From assembly GCA_026413765.1 (NCBI GenBank), contig JAOAKI010000013.1:1-52089 (forward strand): a stretch of DNA of 52,089 bases. The letters run 5' to 3'. A model generated the notes under the pieces. That model was not told the origin of the DNA. It was given only the letters and a program-made list of their open reading frames with translations, and made no database searches. A program made the translations under genes and the position numbers. Position 1 is the first letter of the stretch, and each line of letters opens with the position of its first letter. The DNA is from Microcaldota archaeon (lineage in GTDB: Archaea > Micrarchaeota > Micrarchaeia > Anstonellales > Anstonellaceae). Below, piece after piece: positions 1-9,008 of this stretch.

Positions 1-816
1 TTTAGGCTCATATCTATTTTTTCTTTCAACAGCCCCCCAAACAGGCCTTATCCTAGATCCTGTTATTTTTCTTGCGTATTCAAAGACGTCTTTAATAGTG
101 TGTTGTTTTCCAGTTCCTATGTTAAGAATAGACCCTTTAGCTGCAGAGACTTCGCCTGCTTTTTCGATAGCATCTAATACATCTTCTATAAAAATAAAAT
201 CGCGAACAAAAAAAGGCGAACTGAGTTTCAATTCTGTATTTTTTAGGCAAGATATTATTACTGTTGGAATTAGCCTTCCAGGCTCTTCATAATATCCGTA
301 AGCAGAAAAAATTCTCAGTGTTGTGGTCGGAATTCCATGATACTTATATGCGTATCTACAATAATGTGTAAATGCCGCTTTAGTAATTGCGTATAGACTA
401 TTGGGCTCAATCATATCAGTTTCCTTCATCGGTCTATCCTTGACTCCATATTCTGATGAACTTCCAACATTTACAAATATCTTACAATCAATATTTTTTA
501 TCCCGTCTAGCAAGTTAATACTTCCTTTTAAATTTGTATCGATAATCAAATTTGTATTCTCTTGATAATGATAAGCTCCATAAGTGGCTAAGTGGTAAAT
601 AATTTCCGGCTCGATTTCTTTTAATGCACGAAATACTTCATCTCTATCCATTATATCTACAATGTGCACTTTACAATCATTAATAACATCTTTTAGACGC
701 CAAATGTTTGAATCTCTTCTAAGAAAAAGGTGTACTTCATTTTTGTTCTCAAGCATTCTCCTTACAAGACCAGAGCCTATAAAACCACTACCCCCGGTAA
801 TTAATATTCTTTTCAT
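1..816 (-). CDS. NAD-dependent epimerase/dehydratase, C-terminus cut by window edge
   Basis: Extended short-chain dehydrogenase/reductase acting on nucleotide sugars (UDP-glucose 4-epimerase-like; substrate not determinable). 272 codons are readable with no stop before base 1, so the 3' end lies outside the window. The N-terminus (MKRILITGGSGFIG) carries the Rossmann GGxGxxG motif. Further on are a Ser-rich strand (VGSSSEYG) and the catalytic YAITK (YxxxK) motif. A late stretch (LNIGTGKQHTIKDVFEYA) is typical of sugar epimerases. The ATG at 816 lies 1 nt after the stop of the upstream GT2 gene, so it is the tail of a minus-strand operon. Composition is AT-rich, like the rest of 1-7.9 kb. Family sure; exact sugar unknown. 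Confidence 0.9.
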   Translation of the reverse strand, partial: MKRILITGGSGFIGSGLVRRMLENKNEVHLFLRRDSNIWRLKDVINDCKVHIVDIMDRDEVFRALKEIEPEIIYHLATYGAYHYQENTNLIIDTNLKGSINLLDGIKNIDCKIFVNVGSSSEYGVKDRPMKETDMIEPNSLYAITKAAFTHYCRYAYKYHGIPTTTLRIFSAYGYYEEPGRLIPTVIISCLKNTELKLSSPFFVRDFIFIEDVLDAIEKAGEVSAAKGSILNIGTGKQHTIKDVFEYARKITGSRIRPVWGAVERKNRYEPK

Positions 817-817
817 A

Positions 818-1948
818 TCATCGCAACCTTTCTCTTTCTTCATTTGATAGTAACTGTCCTTTTTCATATTCTTTAAAATCATCTATTATTCTTTGTATTC
901 TTTCATTGAATAATGTCTTTATAACACTTTTAAGAAACCCCCTTAAAAAACTTCTCCTGATCTTCTCAATAATGATATCTAAAACTTTATATAATCCTTT
1001 AAGAAGTTTTTTTCTAGAAGGTGCTTCCATTTTTTTTTCAATTTTTTCATAAATATTTCTAGAGACTGTGCCATCTAAGATAAGAGTTTTTATCATTTGT
1101 TTGACATATGCTTTTTGATAATCTTTTTTTAACCTGGTAGATATAGCTTTAATCAAAGATTTATCAATCTTTAAAATTTTTAGTGTTTTTATTCTTTTTA
1201 CATAAAAGACATCTAATGTCTCATGAGGCAAAAGGATTTTATATCTAAATGCTCTTCTAATTTGTGTGTTCTGTTCATCGAGTATTAGTGGATCAGTATA
1301 AACGATCACTTTGCCATTAAATCTTGAAAGAAGATATAAAAAGATACTCAGATGCGTCCAATAGTAATATCTTTTTACATCACGTAATTTCCTAAATATC
1401 ACATTTAGTTTCTTTCTATTCAAAATAAAGCACGAAATATAACCTAAAAAAGGTATGTCTTCCTCCGGAGTTTTAGTTATATATTCTTTATATATTTCTA
1501 AAAAGTTTTCTCTAGTATAAATATTTTCGCTAAAAAAATCTTTTGCATATTTCAAAGAATGCGCTGGTGTAACCAACCCACATACAAATGGATTTTCCTT
1601 TTTTATCATATTTACTAAAAAGATTATATTCTTTGAAATTAATGGTGCATGATCATTAAGAAGCCAACAATATCTCCCTCTTGCCATTTTTAAAACATTA
1701 ATTATGTTTCTGTCACAACCTATATTCTCTATATTTTTTCTCAACCTTATAAAACTATACTTTTTTTTATACATTGAAACCATATTGTAAGTGCCATCAA
1801 AAGAATCGTTATCCGACACACAAATTTCGATGTCTTTTTCCATTCTGTATTTTTTTATTCCATCTGTCAATACTCTTAAGAGATCATCCAATGCTTCCTT
1901 TCTTTGAAATGTAGGAATACATATCGATAAGATTGGACGATTAGACAT
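818..1948 (-). CDS. Family 2 glycosyltransferase
   Basis: 376-residue GT-A fold glycosyltransferase, probably transferring a nucleotide-activated sugar to a surface glycan in the cytoplasm. The N-terminus (SICIPTFQRKEALDDLL) is the GT2 nucleotide-binding strand, with ICVSDNDSFDGT as the second strand. The usual DxD metal motif appears as LLNDHAPL, so the metal site looks changed. The C-terminal third is Lys/Arg-rich and helical, with no membrane segment. The ATG at 1948 is preceded by AGGTGAC. It sits between an APH-type kinase (15 nt upstream) and the epimerase (1 nt downstream). Acceptor and donor cannot be told from sequence. Confidence 0.88.
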   Translation of the reverse strand: MSNRPILSICIPTFQRKEALDDLLRVLTDGIKKYRMEKDIEICVSDNDSFDGTYNMVSMYKKKYSFIRLRKNIENIGCDRNIINVLKMARGRYCWLLNDHAPLISKNIIFLVNMIKKENPFVCGLVTPAHSLKYAKDFFSENIYTRENFLEIYKEYITKTPEEDIPFLGYISCFILNRKKLNVIFRKLRDVKRYYYWTHLSIFLYLLSRFNGKVIVYTDPLILDEQNTQIRRAFRYKILLPHETLDVFYVKRIKTLKILKIDKSLIKAISTRLKKDYQKAYVKQMIKTLILDGTVSRNIYEKIEKKMEAPSRKKLLKGLYKVLDIIIEKIRRSFLRGFLKSVIKTLFNERIQRIIDDFKEYEKGQLLSNEERERLR

Positions 1949-1963
1949 TTATATTGTCACCTA

Positions 1964-3028
1964 TCATATTCCAAGTTCTTGAAGTTTTGTCATTGCTTTC
2001 GATATTTTATATTCATTCAACGTTCTATAATTAAATTTATGTCTATGGACTGTTTTTGCTATTGCAATCCTTAAATAATATAACCAAAATTTTATCATCC
2101 AATCTCCGTTTATACTATTTTTATTTCCGTACCCATCTATAAAAGCATTCTGCACATTTTTTGGTTCATTTTGTATAAAACTACTCCAATATGCAATGTC
2201 GTATATAGGATCACCTATTATACAGTCTTCCCAATCAATAAGAATTATATTTCTTCTTGGGTGTAAAAAAGCATTATGGTTTGCAAGATCTCCATGCAAT
2301 AAACTTCCTTTATCAACATTTAAATATTCTTTATATTCAAATTTTCTGATTATTTTTGTCATATTATCTTCTTTTATAATGTTATATTTTCTGCAATATG
2401 ACAAATGTTTCTGTAAGTTTAATAGGACATACTCTTCCCATTTGTTATAGCATCCTATTATCCTCTTTTTATCTATATAGTATAGAAGATTAATAGGTCC
2501 GAAACCATCATATGATAATAGATGGTATATCTTACACGTCTTTCCTAATTTTGTTATTGCATCTAAGAATTCCTGCGGATTAGAAATCTCAGCTATCTTC
2601 TTCTCATTTAATTTTTCAAGAATTTCATAATCAAACTTACAATATCGTCTTGAGATGTCTATCTTAAAAATTGACGCAGAAGATAACCCTATTTTTTTTA
2701 TCTCTTGTCCTACGATTTTATCTAATAGAAAACAAGGTCCAGCGTATTTATGAGAATTTGTATTAATTTTAACTATAATACTTGTGCCTTTTTCAAGTTC
2801 TATTTCATATATTTGATGTAGAAATCCACTTGAAAAAAATGAAATTCTTTGAGGTGTTGTTGCAAAAATCTTTGCGCACACACTTCTTAAATGCTCTATA
2901 CACGACTTTTTTAATACCCTATGATTTTTTTTTATTTTGATTTCATTTGGCATTATATCGGTTTTGATCATGAACATACTCTTACGTATGGTCATGTATT
3001 TTTTTACTTCTCTATATAAATTTGTCAT
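1964..3028 (-). CDS. APH/choline-kinase-family phosphotransferase
   Basis: Protein-kinase-like small-molecule kinase (APH family). The catalytic loop HGDLANHN (HGDxxxxN) and the metal-binding LIDWEDCIIGDPIYDIAYW (DWE) near the C-terminus are diagnostic. The N-lobe Lys is in IIVKINTN. Inside a glycan island the likely job is phosphorylating a sugar or decorating a polymer with phosphate or phosphocholine; antibiotic resistance is a weak alternative. Start uncertain: a TTG at 3043, ATG at 3037, 3028 and 2995 are in frame. 3028 overlaps the sulfotransferase end by 17 nt; 2995 would remove the overlap. Strongly Lys/Ile-rich like its neighbours. Confidence 0.8.
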   Translation of the reverse strand: MTNLYREVKKYMTIRKSMFMIKTDIMPNEIKIKKNHRVLKKSCIEHLRSVCAKIFATTPQRISFFSSGFLHQIYEIELEKGTSIIVKINTNSHKYAGPCFLLDKIVGQEIKKIGLSSASIFKIDISRRYCKFDYEILEKLNEKKIAEISNPQEFLDAITKLGKTCKIYHLLSYDGFGPINLLYYIDKKRIIGCYNKWEEYVLLNLQKHLSYCRKYNIIKEDNMTKIIRKFEYKEYLNVDKGSLLHGDLANHNAFLHPRRNIILIDWEDCIIGDPIYDIAYWSSFIQNEPKNVQNAFIDGYGNKNSINGDWMIKFWLYYLRIAIAKTVHRHKFNYRTLNEYKISKAMTKLQELGI

Positions 3029-3944
3029 ATGTTTCATATCCAAATTCTTCTAGAAAGCCTTGATAGCAAATAGATCGAATTTCTTTTCTTTCAGCTACCG
3101 ATAGTTCATTCAACGACTTTTTATTGCTTTCAACATCAGCTATTCTTATTGTTCCCCACGGATAAATAGTATTTAATCTTTTTCTATTCCAACACGGTTT
3201 AGTTAATTCTTCATAATAATCAACTCTAATGATGTCACATACTTTCTTCATAAATTTTTCAACGTTCTCACACAAATCTTCATATCTAATTATATAAAAG
3301 TTTTTTGGAAATTTTCTCTTATATATAAGTGCATAATATTGCACTATATTCCATATTTGAGCATATCTATCTAAAGAGAGAGGAAAAGGTCTTTTTTTCG
3401 TATCCGCATAGGCGGAATATGGATTTCTTACAACATGAATAACTTTTGCATTTGGAAAATCATTGAATATTTTTGGTGCATCTATTCCAACAATCGGACT
3501 ATAACCAACATAAACTCTTTCTTTTCCAGTATAATTAAAATTTTTCCATGACTTAAAGGTACTTTGAAAAAAAGCTTCAATTAATGAAGCACGTTCACGC
3601 TTTTTTGATTTCATTAATTCTATAAAAACACTCTTTCTTTCCTTTTCATCCATTTCTATATTGGCATCTTTAAACTTACTTGACAGTGGAAATCGTATTC
3701 TAGTTTTCAACTCTTCATCAAAAAATAATTCGAAATCTTCTTCAACAGTCCCATTAAGAGGAAATTCTGGCCATCGATATTTATAAGGAAATAGCGAAGA
3801 TAGGTTATCTATACAGAATTTCGTTCCTAATTGCGATTCGAATGGATAAACATATAAAGCCGGATGACCATCTAAATATCTCTGCAGTGTGTTTCCTCCA
3901 TTTTCGTACATTGCAGAAATCATTATAAGTTCAAAATTGTTCAT
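3012..3944 (-). CDS. Sulfotransferase family protein
   Basis: 310-residue PAPS-dependent sulfotransferase-like protein. Near the N-terminus SAMYENGGNTLQRYLDGHP matches the 5'-phosphosulfate loop of the family (usual GSPRSGTTLLQ…HP), although the Arg-Ser-Gly core is replaced by Glu-Asn-Gly-Gly. The middle segment VIHVVRNPYSAYADT is the 3'-phosphate-binding strand (RNP…S). FYIIRYEDLCEN is also typical. Start chosen at the ATG at 3944 because GGGGTGAT lies just upstream and this removes an overlap with hldC (stop at 3949); an upstream start at 3974 is possible. Likely sulfates a surface glycan made by this cluster. Sulfated glycans are known on archaeal S-layers; the acceptor here is inferred. 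Confidence 0.82.
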   Translation of the reverse strand: MNNFELIMISAMYENGGNTLQRYLDGHPALYVYPFESQLGTKFCIDNLSSLFPYKYRWPEFPLNGTVEEDFELFFDEELKTRIRFPLSSKFKDANIEMDEKERKSVFIELMKSKKRERASLIEAFFQSTFKSWKNFNYTGKERVYVGYSPIVGIDAPKIFNDFPNAKVIHVVRNPYSAYADTKKRPFPLSLDRYAQIWNIVQYYALIYKRKFPKNFYIIRYEDLCENVEKFMKKVCDIIRVDYYEELTKPCWNRKRLNTIYPWGTIRIADVESNKKSLNELSVAERKEIRSICYQGFLEEFGYETYDKFI

Positions 3945-3948
3945 CGTA

Positions 3949-4500
3949 TCACCCCATAGATAACTTCTCTCCAAACATTTTATTTAAAATATCTTGAATA
4001 ATTTTGGTCGTAGATATTCTTTCAACCACATCAATTAAAACTACTCTTCCTCCATAGCTTTTGACAATTTCTGCTTCCGGTAATTTCTTATTTTTCCAAT
4101 CACTTCCTTTCACATATATGTTCGGTTTTATCTTTTTTAATAACTTTGCTGCATTTTCTTCATCGAACAAAATAATATAATCCACATAAGATATAGCAGA
4201 TAAAACTTTTGCTCTGCACCTCTGATTATTGATAGGCCTATTTTTACCTTTTATGAGTTTTATTGATTTATCTGAATTAAGTCCGACTATAAGAATATCA
4301 CCTAACATCTTAGCTTTTTTTAGATAATCCACATGTCCAGCGTGAAGTATGTCAAAACAGCCATTAGTGAATACAACCGTTCCAAGATCTTTTTTCAATA
4401 TCTTAGTTATTGCATTAAGACTCACTAATTTACCATCAAAAAAATCAGTTTCTGTATTTTCTCTTTTTATTTTTTTTCGTTTCTCGCCTTTCCTTTTCAT
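3949..4500 (-). CDS. hldC: D-glycero-beta-D-manno-heptose 1-phosphate adenylyltransferase
   Basis: 183-residue cytidylyltransferase-fold enzyme that adds AMP to heptose 1-phosphate to give ADP-heptose, corresponding to the C-terminal half of bacterial HldE/RfaE. Visible motifs: TNGCFDILHAGHVDYL (HxGH nucleotide-binding), KGKNRPINNQRCRAKVL (the family R-x6-R region), YVKGSDW, and the C-terminal ERISTTKII (ISTT). About 30 Lys/Arg-rich residues precede the fold. GGAGAA lies upstream of the ATG at 4500. It follows the separately encoded kinase hldA by 25 nt, so the bacterial fusion is split here. Unusual for an archaeon; AT-rich island. Confidence 0.92.
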   Translation of the reverse strand: MKRKGEKRKKIKRENTETDFFDGKLVSLNAITKILKKDLGTVVFTNGCFDILHAGHVDYLKKAKMLGDILIVGLNSDKSIKLIKGKNRPINNQRCRAKVLSAISYVDYIILFDEENAAKLLKKIKPNIYVKGSDWKNKKLPEAEIVKSYGGRVVLIDVVERISTTKIIQDILNKMFGEKLSMG

Positions 4501-4525
4501 TTAAATTCTCCAAATTGTTTTTCTG

Positions 4526-5473
4526 TTATAAATTATGCGATTTAATTAGAGACTCCAGTTCTTTTAAAGTTATTGATGGCTTCTCTTTACCTATCGACAT
4601 TCCCGCACCCTTATTTGCAATCTTTACAGCCTCGACAATATCTTTCTTCTTTAAGAGCATACTTGTAAGGATTGCTATAAATACATCTCCTGCTCCAGAA
4701 ACATTGACGATTTTTTCTGCCGCTGGAGAAAACAGATATTCTTTATCTTTCTCTAAAAGATAAACACCATCATCTCCCAATTTCACAATTATAGTGCATC
4801 TCATTTTTTCGAATAACTGTCTGGCAAGCATCTTTACTTTTTTTATGTCTTTCTCATATCTGTATCCAAATATTTCAAAAAGTTCCTTTCTGTTTGGTGC
4901 TATAATATCTGCCCCTTTGTAATCCAAAATATTTGCTTTAGCATCAACAATGATTTTTTTGCCATATCTTTTTGCATTTGAAAGAAGATATTCTTTCATC
5001 ATTCTTGTAATTGTGCCTTTCTTATAATCAGATATGACAACACAAGAACATTTTGCAACTAATTTATCTAGAATTTTTATTGTTTCTTTTTGAATTTTAT
5101 CATCAGGAACCTTAAGTTCCTCTAGATCCGTTCTAAGTATATACTGCCAAAATGGGGAAGTAGCCACAAATCTTGTTTTTAAAATGCTACTCATTTTTTT
5201 ATCGATTAAAATTCCAAACGTTTTAATGCCTAAATCTTTGCACATTTTCTTTAGACATCGACCAGCGTCGTCGCCCCCAACAATGCTAACTAATATTACA
5301 TCGTGCCCAAGATTTACAAGATTTTCTGCAACTATTCCTGCTCCACCTATACTATCTTTCTGATGAGAAATATTTAGGACGGGAACTGGTGCTTCTGGAG
5401 AAATCCTATCAACAGTCCCATAAACGTATCGATCAAGAATCAAATCCCCAACTACTAATACTTCACCGACCAT
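4526..5473 (-). CDS. hldA: D-glycero-beta-D-manno-heptose 7-phosphate kinase
   Basis: 315-residue PfkB/ribokinase-family sugar kinase matching the N-terminal domain of HldE/RfaE. It phosphorylates heptose 7-phosphate at C1 (beta anomer). Motifs: VGDLILDRYVYGTVDRISPEAPVPVL (family signature), GGAGIVAENL, and the anion-hole/catalytic-base NVSGAGDVF (GAGD). Near full family length for the stand-alone kinase domain. ATG at 5473, preceded by AGGGGAT. First gene of the minus-strand run 5473-1 and divergent from the GT9 gene. Substrate would come from GmhA, encoded on the other side of the composition break at 8990-9562. Confidence 0.92.
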   Translation of the reverse strand: MVGEVLVVGDLILDRYVYGTVDRISPEAPVPVLNISHQKDSIGGAGIVAENLVNLGHDVILVSIVGGDDAGRCLKKMCKDLGIKTFGILIDKKMSSILKTRFVATSPFWQYILRTDLEELKVPDDKIQKETIKILDKLVAKCSCVVISDYKKGTITRMMKEYLLSNAKRYGKKIIVDAKANILDYKGADIIAPNRKELFEIFGYRYEKDIKKVKMLARQLFEKMRCTIIVKLGDDGVYLLEKDKEYLFSPAAEKIVNVSGAGDVFIAILTSMLLKKKDIVEAVKIANKGAGMSIGKEKPSITLKELESLIKSHNL

Positions 5474-5500
5474 CTAATCCCCTGATCGTTTCTCTATTTT

Positions 5501-5510
5501 ATTTTTAATT
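5501..5510 (+). promoter_or_regulatory. Putative TATA box for GT9 gene
   Basis: ATTTTTAATT is centred about 26.5 bp before the ATG at 5532, the spacing found at other operon heads in this window. The surrounding DNA is AT-rich, so the match is weaker evidence here. It supports 5532 over the TTG at 5514. Confidence 0.4.
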
Positions 5511-5531
5511 ATTTTGCAAATTAATGCTTAT

Positions 5532-6755
5532 ATGCTTGTCAAGTTTATATTAAGAGATTTAATATATTATTCCATAAATATTAGTTGTCTAATTACAAAT
5601 TTCATATTTTTGCCTATTAAAAATAGCGCGAAAAAAAAACTTACTTATGATCTTTTAAAAGGAAAAATCAAAAAAGTATTAATTAATAGAAACGATCAGA
5701 TAGGCGACGCCGTGCTTTCATTACAAATCATCCGTCAGCTTTCAACAAAATTTTTTGTGACAGTTGTTACATCTGAAAAAAATCTCTTTATTTTTCAAAA
5801 GTTGAAAAACATCAAAATCAGGACTCAATCACAAAAACCACTATTTAAATATCGAGGAATTTTCCAAAAAAACTTATATTTTATTGTGTGTTTTATATCG
5901 TGTATTTTTTCTAATTTTTTCAAAATTAAGAAGTCGCATCCAAAAAAAACATTCGACTTAATTATTGACTTATCTGGAGATTTTGGTATAAATAGTAAAT
6001 ATTTATCTACTTATTCAATAGGGCCAAATAGGCTTTTTTATTCTCTTTGCTATACTTGTTGGTACAAAACTACATTCAGCATAGAAGGAACTCAGGGAAA
6101 ACATCTGCTCGAATCGTACAAAGATATGTTGAAAGATTGCTTAAATATAGACATTAGATTATCTGATCGCCCACCCACTAATTTCAAAAAAAGAAAAAAG
6201 AAGCAAATTTTTATTTTTGTTGGGTGCCGCTCAGAGAGAAACTTAACTTACAAAAAATGGAAAGAGTTTATTTTAGCGGCAAGTAAATATGGAAAATGTT
6301 TAGTCGCAGATGATCCACAGCAAGTTATTATGAATAATTTGAAAAAGGATAAAGAAATTATAACAAATAAAAGAATCAAACTAATAATTGGAGGCAAAAG
6401 CCTACAATATCTTGCAAAATTAGTAAACACTTCTTCTTTACTTATCGCACTCGATGGTGGAGGAGAACACTATCTTGAAAGATATACCCACTCATTCGTA
6501 ATATACACTTCTGGTCTTCCTTATCAGTGGAGACCTTTCTCACTTAATCCATATCAGACTGAATATTATCAGAAAGATCACGTTTTTGAGTACACTCAAA
6601 CTTCTAAAAATATTCACAAATTCGTATTTTATAGAGGGAGAAATAGAAAGCCGTCTTATGATCTATTAGACGATTTAATATATTGGAAAGAATTGGATAC
6701 ACAACTTTTTTCATATTTATTAAAAAGAGCGTTAAAATCAGTCTCATTTTTTTAA
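5532..6755 (+). CDS. Family 9 glycosyltransferase (heptosyltransferase-like)
   Basis: 407-residue GT-B fold protein of the ADP-heptose:LPS heptosyltransferase family. The N-terminal strand VLINRNDQIGDAVLSLQIIRQL is the GT9 signature (R-x-D/G-x-x-G-D). The second domain has LTYKKWKEFILAA (equivalent to W…F/A of GT9) and ALDGGGEHYLERY, matching the donor-binding D(G/T)GxxH loop, followed by a conserved SGLP/W segment. Next to hldA/hldC this fits an ADP-heptose consumer. ATG at 5532 chosen over TTG at 5514 on TATA spacing. An archaeal heptosyltransferase homologue is unexpected. Very AT-rich. Confidence 0.85.
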   Translation: MLVKFILRDLIYYSINISCLITNFIFLPIKNSAKKKLTYDLLKGKIKKVLINRNDQIGDAVLSLQIIRQLSTKFFVTVVTSEKNLFIFQKLKNIKIRTQSQKPLFKYRGIFQKNLYFIVCFISCIFSNFFKIKKSHPKKTFDLIIDLSGDFGINSKYLSTYSIGPNRLFYSLCYTCWYKTTFSIEGTQGKHLLESYKDMLKDCLNIDIRLSDRPPTNFKKRKKKQIFIFVGCRSERNLTYKKWKEFILAASKYGKCLVADDPQQVIMNNLKKDKEIITNKRIKLIIGGKSLQYLAKLVNTSSLLIALDGGGEHYLERYTHSFVIYTSGLPYQWRPFSLNPYQTEYYQKDHVFEYTQTSKNIHKFVFYRGRNRKPSYDLLDDLIYWKELDTQLFSYLLKRALKSVSFF

Positions 6756-6776
6756 TTTACTTAAAATAATACTCTC

Positions 6777-7913
6777 ATGGAGATTATCATAATTCAACCT
6801 TTTTTATTTGAAAGAGGCGGAGTAGAGAAAGCAGTTTTAGAAATCGCCAAAAAATTCAATCCTATTATTTATTCAGTTGTCTACAATCCAACAACTACTT
6901 TCGAGGATTTTAAGGATTTTGATATTAGAATATTGCCAAAACATCTACTTGAAAAACCATTCTTTTTTCTAAGAGGAGATCTTCGTAGATATGCAGCAGT
7001 TTCAGCAGGTCTGAGATGTTTTTTCTCAACAATAAAAGAAGATTATGACGTAATCAATGCTCACGCGACCCCTTCAGAATGGATAAGAAATCAAAATTCG
7101 CGGGTAGTCTGGTTCTGCCATTCTCCAAATCGAGAAGCTTTTGACCTTTATAATTTTCGTATGAGCCAATTAAGTTTTGAAAAGAAATTAGTAAACGCCG
7201 GTTTAATTCAGATATTTAAAAGTGTTGAAATGACAATAGTCCCAAAAATTGAAAAGATTGTTACAAACTCAGAATTTACAAAACAGAAAATTAAAAAATA
7301 TCTAAAAAGAGAAGACGCAGAAGTTGTTCATCCTGGGGTAGACCCGAATGAATTCGAAAATGAAGGGTATTCAAAATACTTTTTATATCCTTCAAGAATA
7401 ACTCCTGCAAAAAGAATGGAATTCGCTATCAATGCCTTCAGAACTTTTTCAAAATTAAAAAAAGACTGGAGATTAGTGATTGCTGGTTTTCTTTCTCAAA
7501 AAGATCTTTTTTATCTTGACAAATTGAAAAACATAAGTGCTGGTCTTAATGTTGAGTTCAGACCAAACCCAACAGATGAAGAATTGAAAGCACTATATGC
7601 AAACTGTTATGCGGTCCTTTTTTCTGCAATAAATGAAGATTGGGGTCTTGTACCTCTTGAAGCTATGGCTTCAGAAAAACCATGCATTTCCGTAAATGAA
7701 GGAGGACCAACTTATTCTATTCTAGATGGGAAAACAGGTTTTCTTATCAACTCTGAAAATGAAATGGCAACAAAAATGCTTCTATTGGCAAACAACCTTT
7801 CCTTGGTTGAAAGAATGGGAAAATTGGGCAGAAGCCACGTAATTAAACACTACACTTGGAAAAATTTTTTGAAAAGAATGAACTTGATTTTCAAGGAAGT
7901 TGCAAACAAATGA
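6777..7913 (+). CDS. Family 4 glycosyltransferase
   Basis: 378-residue GT-B glycosyltransferase (GT4/RfaB type). The N-terminal FERGGVEKAVLEIAKKF holds the Gly-rich acceptor loop. The C-terminal domain opens with FLYPSRITPAKRMEFAI, the usual R-x-x-x-x-K phosphate contact, and contains the E-x7-E donor motif in EDWGLVPLEAMASEKPCI. Last gene of the AT-rich island; only about 57 bp separate its stop from the higher-GC hddA gene. Likely adds mannose, heptose or a related sugar to the cluster's glycan; donor unknown. Confidence 0.88.
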   Translation: MEIIIIQPFLFERGGVEKAVLEIAKKFNPIIYSVVYNPTTTFEDFKDFDIRILPKHLLEKPFFFLRGDLRRYAAVSAGLRCFFSTIKEDYDVINAHATPSEWIRNQNSRVVWFCHSPNREAFDLYNFRMSQLSFEKKLVNAGLIQIFKSVEMTIVPKIEKIVTNSEFTKQKIKKYLKREDAEVVHPGVDPNEFENEGYSKYFLYPSRITPAKRMEFAINAFRTFSKLKKDWRLVIAGFLSQKDLFYLDKLKNISAGLNVEFRPNPTDEELKALYANCYAVLFSAINEDWGLVPLEAMASEKPCISVNEGGPTYSILDGKTGFLINSENEMATKMLLLANNLSLVERMGKLGRSHVIKHYTWKNFLKRMNLIFKEVANK

Positions 7914-7970
7914 ATATGGATATAAAGCTGTGTGTTTAAATTTTGCACAAAATTAATATGGGAGAGATTT

Positions 7971-9008
7971 ATGTCTAACCTTTACATCAAAGCACGCGCG
8001 CCTTCAAGAATTGGGATAGGTGGAGGCGGCTCAGATCTGCCTGCATTCTTTGAAAAGCACAAAGGGGCAGTGCTCAACGCAGCAATCAACCTGTATTCCT
8101 ACACAAAGCTTTCCAAAAACCACCGCGGGCCAACAAGGATTGTTTCGCATGATTGGGAAATCACAAGAGAGATAACCGATTTGAGGCTTGAATTTGGCTC
8201 AAACAAAAAGGACAATGTGGACATCGTAAAGGCAGTGATGGCCGAATGCGGCCTTTCCCCAAATGACGGCTACGAAATTCTAATCCATTCAATGGCGCCA
8301 AAGAACTCGGGCTTGGCAGGCTCGTCTTCACTTGTCGTTTCTCTTCTTGCCGCGATGTTCAATATGGCAGGAAAGCCGATGCTTGACAGGGACATGTTTG
8401 CAAGGACTGCCTACAAAATCGAGCGCGAAGTACTCAGGAGGCCGGGCGGATTCCAAGACCAGTATGCAGCTGTGTTTGGGGGATTCAATTTTTTGGAGTT
8501 TTCAAAAGAAGGCATAAAGACCTACCCATTGAGGCTTGAGGAAGACCTGATTTCGGAGTGGCATTCCTCCATGATGCTTTTTGAAACTCCAGTTTCAAGA
8601 TTTGCGCTTGCACACGAGATTGAAGGCAAAAAAGAAGAAGACGTAAGAAAAAATGGGGAAAGCGTAGATTACTTAAAAAAGATACGCGACTTGGCTTATG
8701 AAATGAAAAATGCGTTGATAGCCGGGGACACAAAGCGGCTTGGCGAAGCGCTGCACTCCTCTTGGGAGGAAAAAAGACGCCTTCCAGGCGTCTCAAATCC
8801 AGAAATAGACAGGATTTACGATGTCGCAAGAAAGCATGGGGCATACGGAGGAAAGCTTTGCGGAGCAGGAGGAGGCGGCTTTTTATTCATCGTGTGCGAC
8901 GTTTCCGAGCGCAAAAGGATAACGAATGCGCTTGCAAAAGAAGGAGCGCGTTTTGTGAATTTTGACTTTGATTTTGAAGGGATGGTATCATGGAGAACAG
9001 CCTATTGA
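7971..9008 (+). CDS. hddA: D-glycero-alpha-D-manno-heptose 7-phosphate kinase
   Basis: 345-residue GHMP-superfamily kinase that phosphorylates D-glycero-D-manno-heptose 7-phosphate at C1 (alpha anomer), feeding the GDP-heptose route. Motifs: ARAPSRIGIGGGGSDLPAF at the N-terminus, the ATP-binding PKNSGLAGSSSLVVSL, GGFQDQYAAVFGG typical of HddA, and the C-terminal GHMP loop KLCGAGGGGFLFIV. ATG at 7971 is preceded by GGGAGAG; a GTG at 7932 is in frame but lacks such a site. Overlaps gmhA by 19 nt. First gene after the composition break, with much higher GC than the genes to its left. A related fucokinase-type activity is the main alternative. Confidence 0.88.
   Translation: MSNLYIKARAPSRIGIGGGGSDLPAFFEKHKGAVLNAAINLYSYTKLSKNHRGPTRIVSHDWEITREITDLRLEFGSNKKDNVDIVKAVMAECGLSPNDGYEILIHSMAPKNSGLAGSSSLVVSLLAAMFNMAGKPMLDRDMFARTAYKIEREVLRRPGGFQDQYAAVFGGFNFLEFSKEGIKTYPLRLEEDLISEWHSSMMLFETPVSRFALAHEIEGKKEEDVRKNGESVDYLKKIRDLAYEMKNALIAGDTKRLGEALHSSWEEKRRLPGVSNPEIDRIYDVARKHGAYGGKLCGAGGGGFLFIVCDVSERKRITNALAKEGARFVNFDFDFEGMVSWRTAY

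Noticed and set aside
1964-3028. Aminoglycoside resistance gene
   Set aside because: The APH fold is clear, but context (glycan island) and low similarity to resistance enzymes favour a sugar or glycan kinase.
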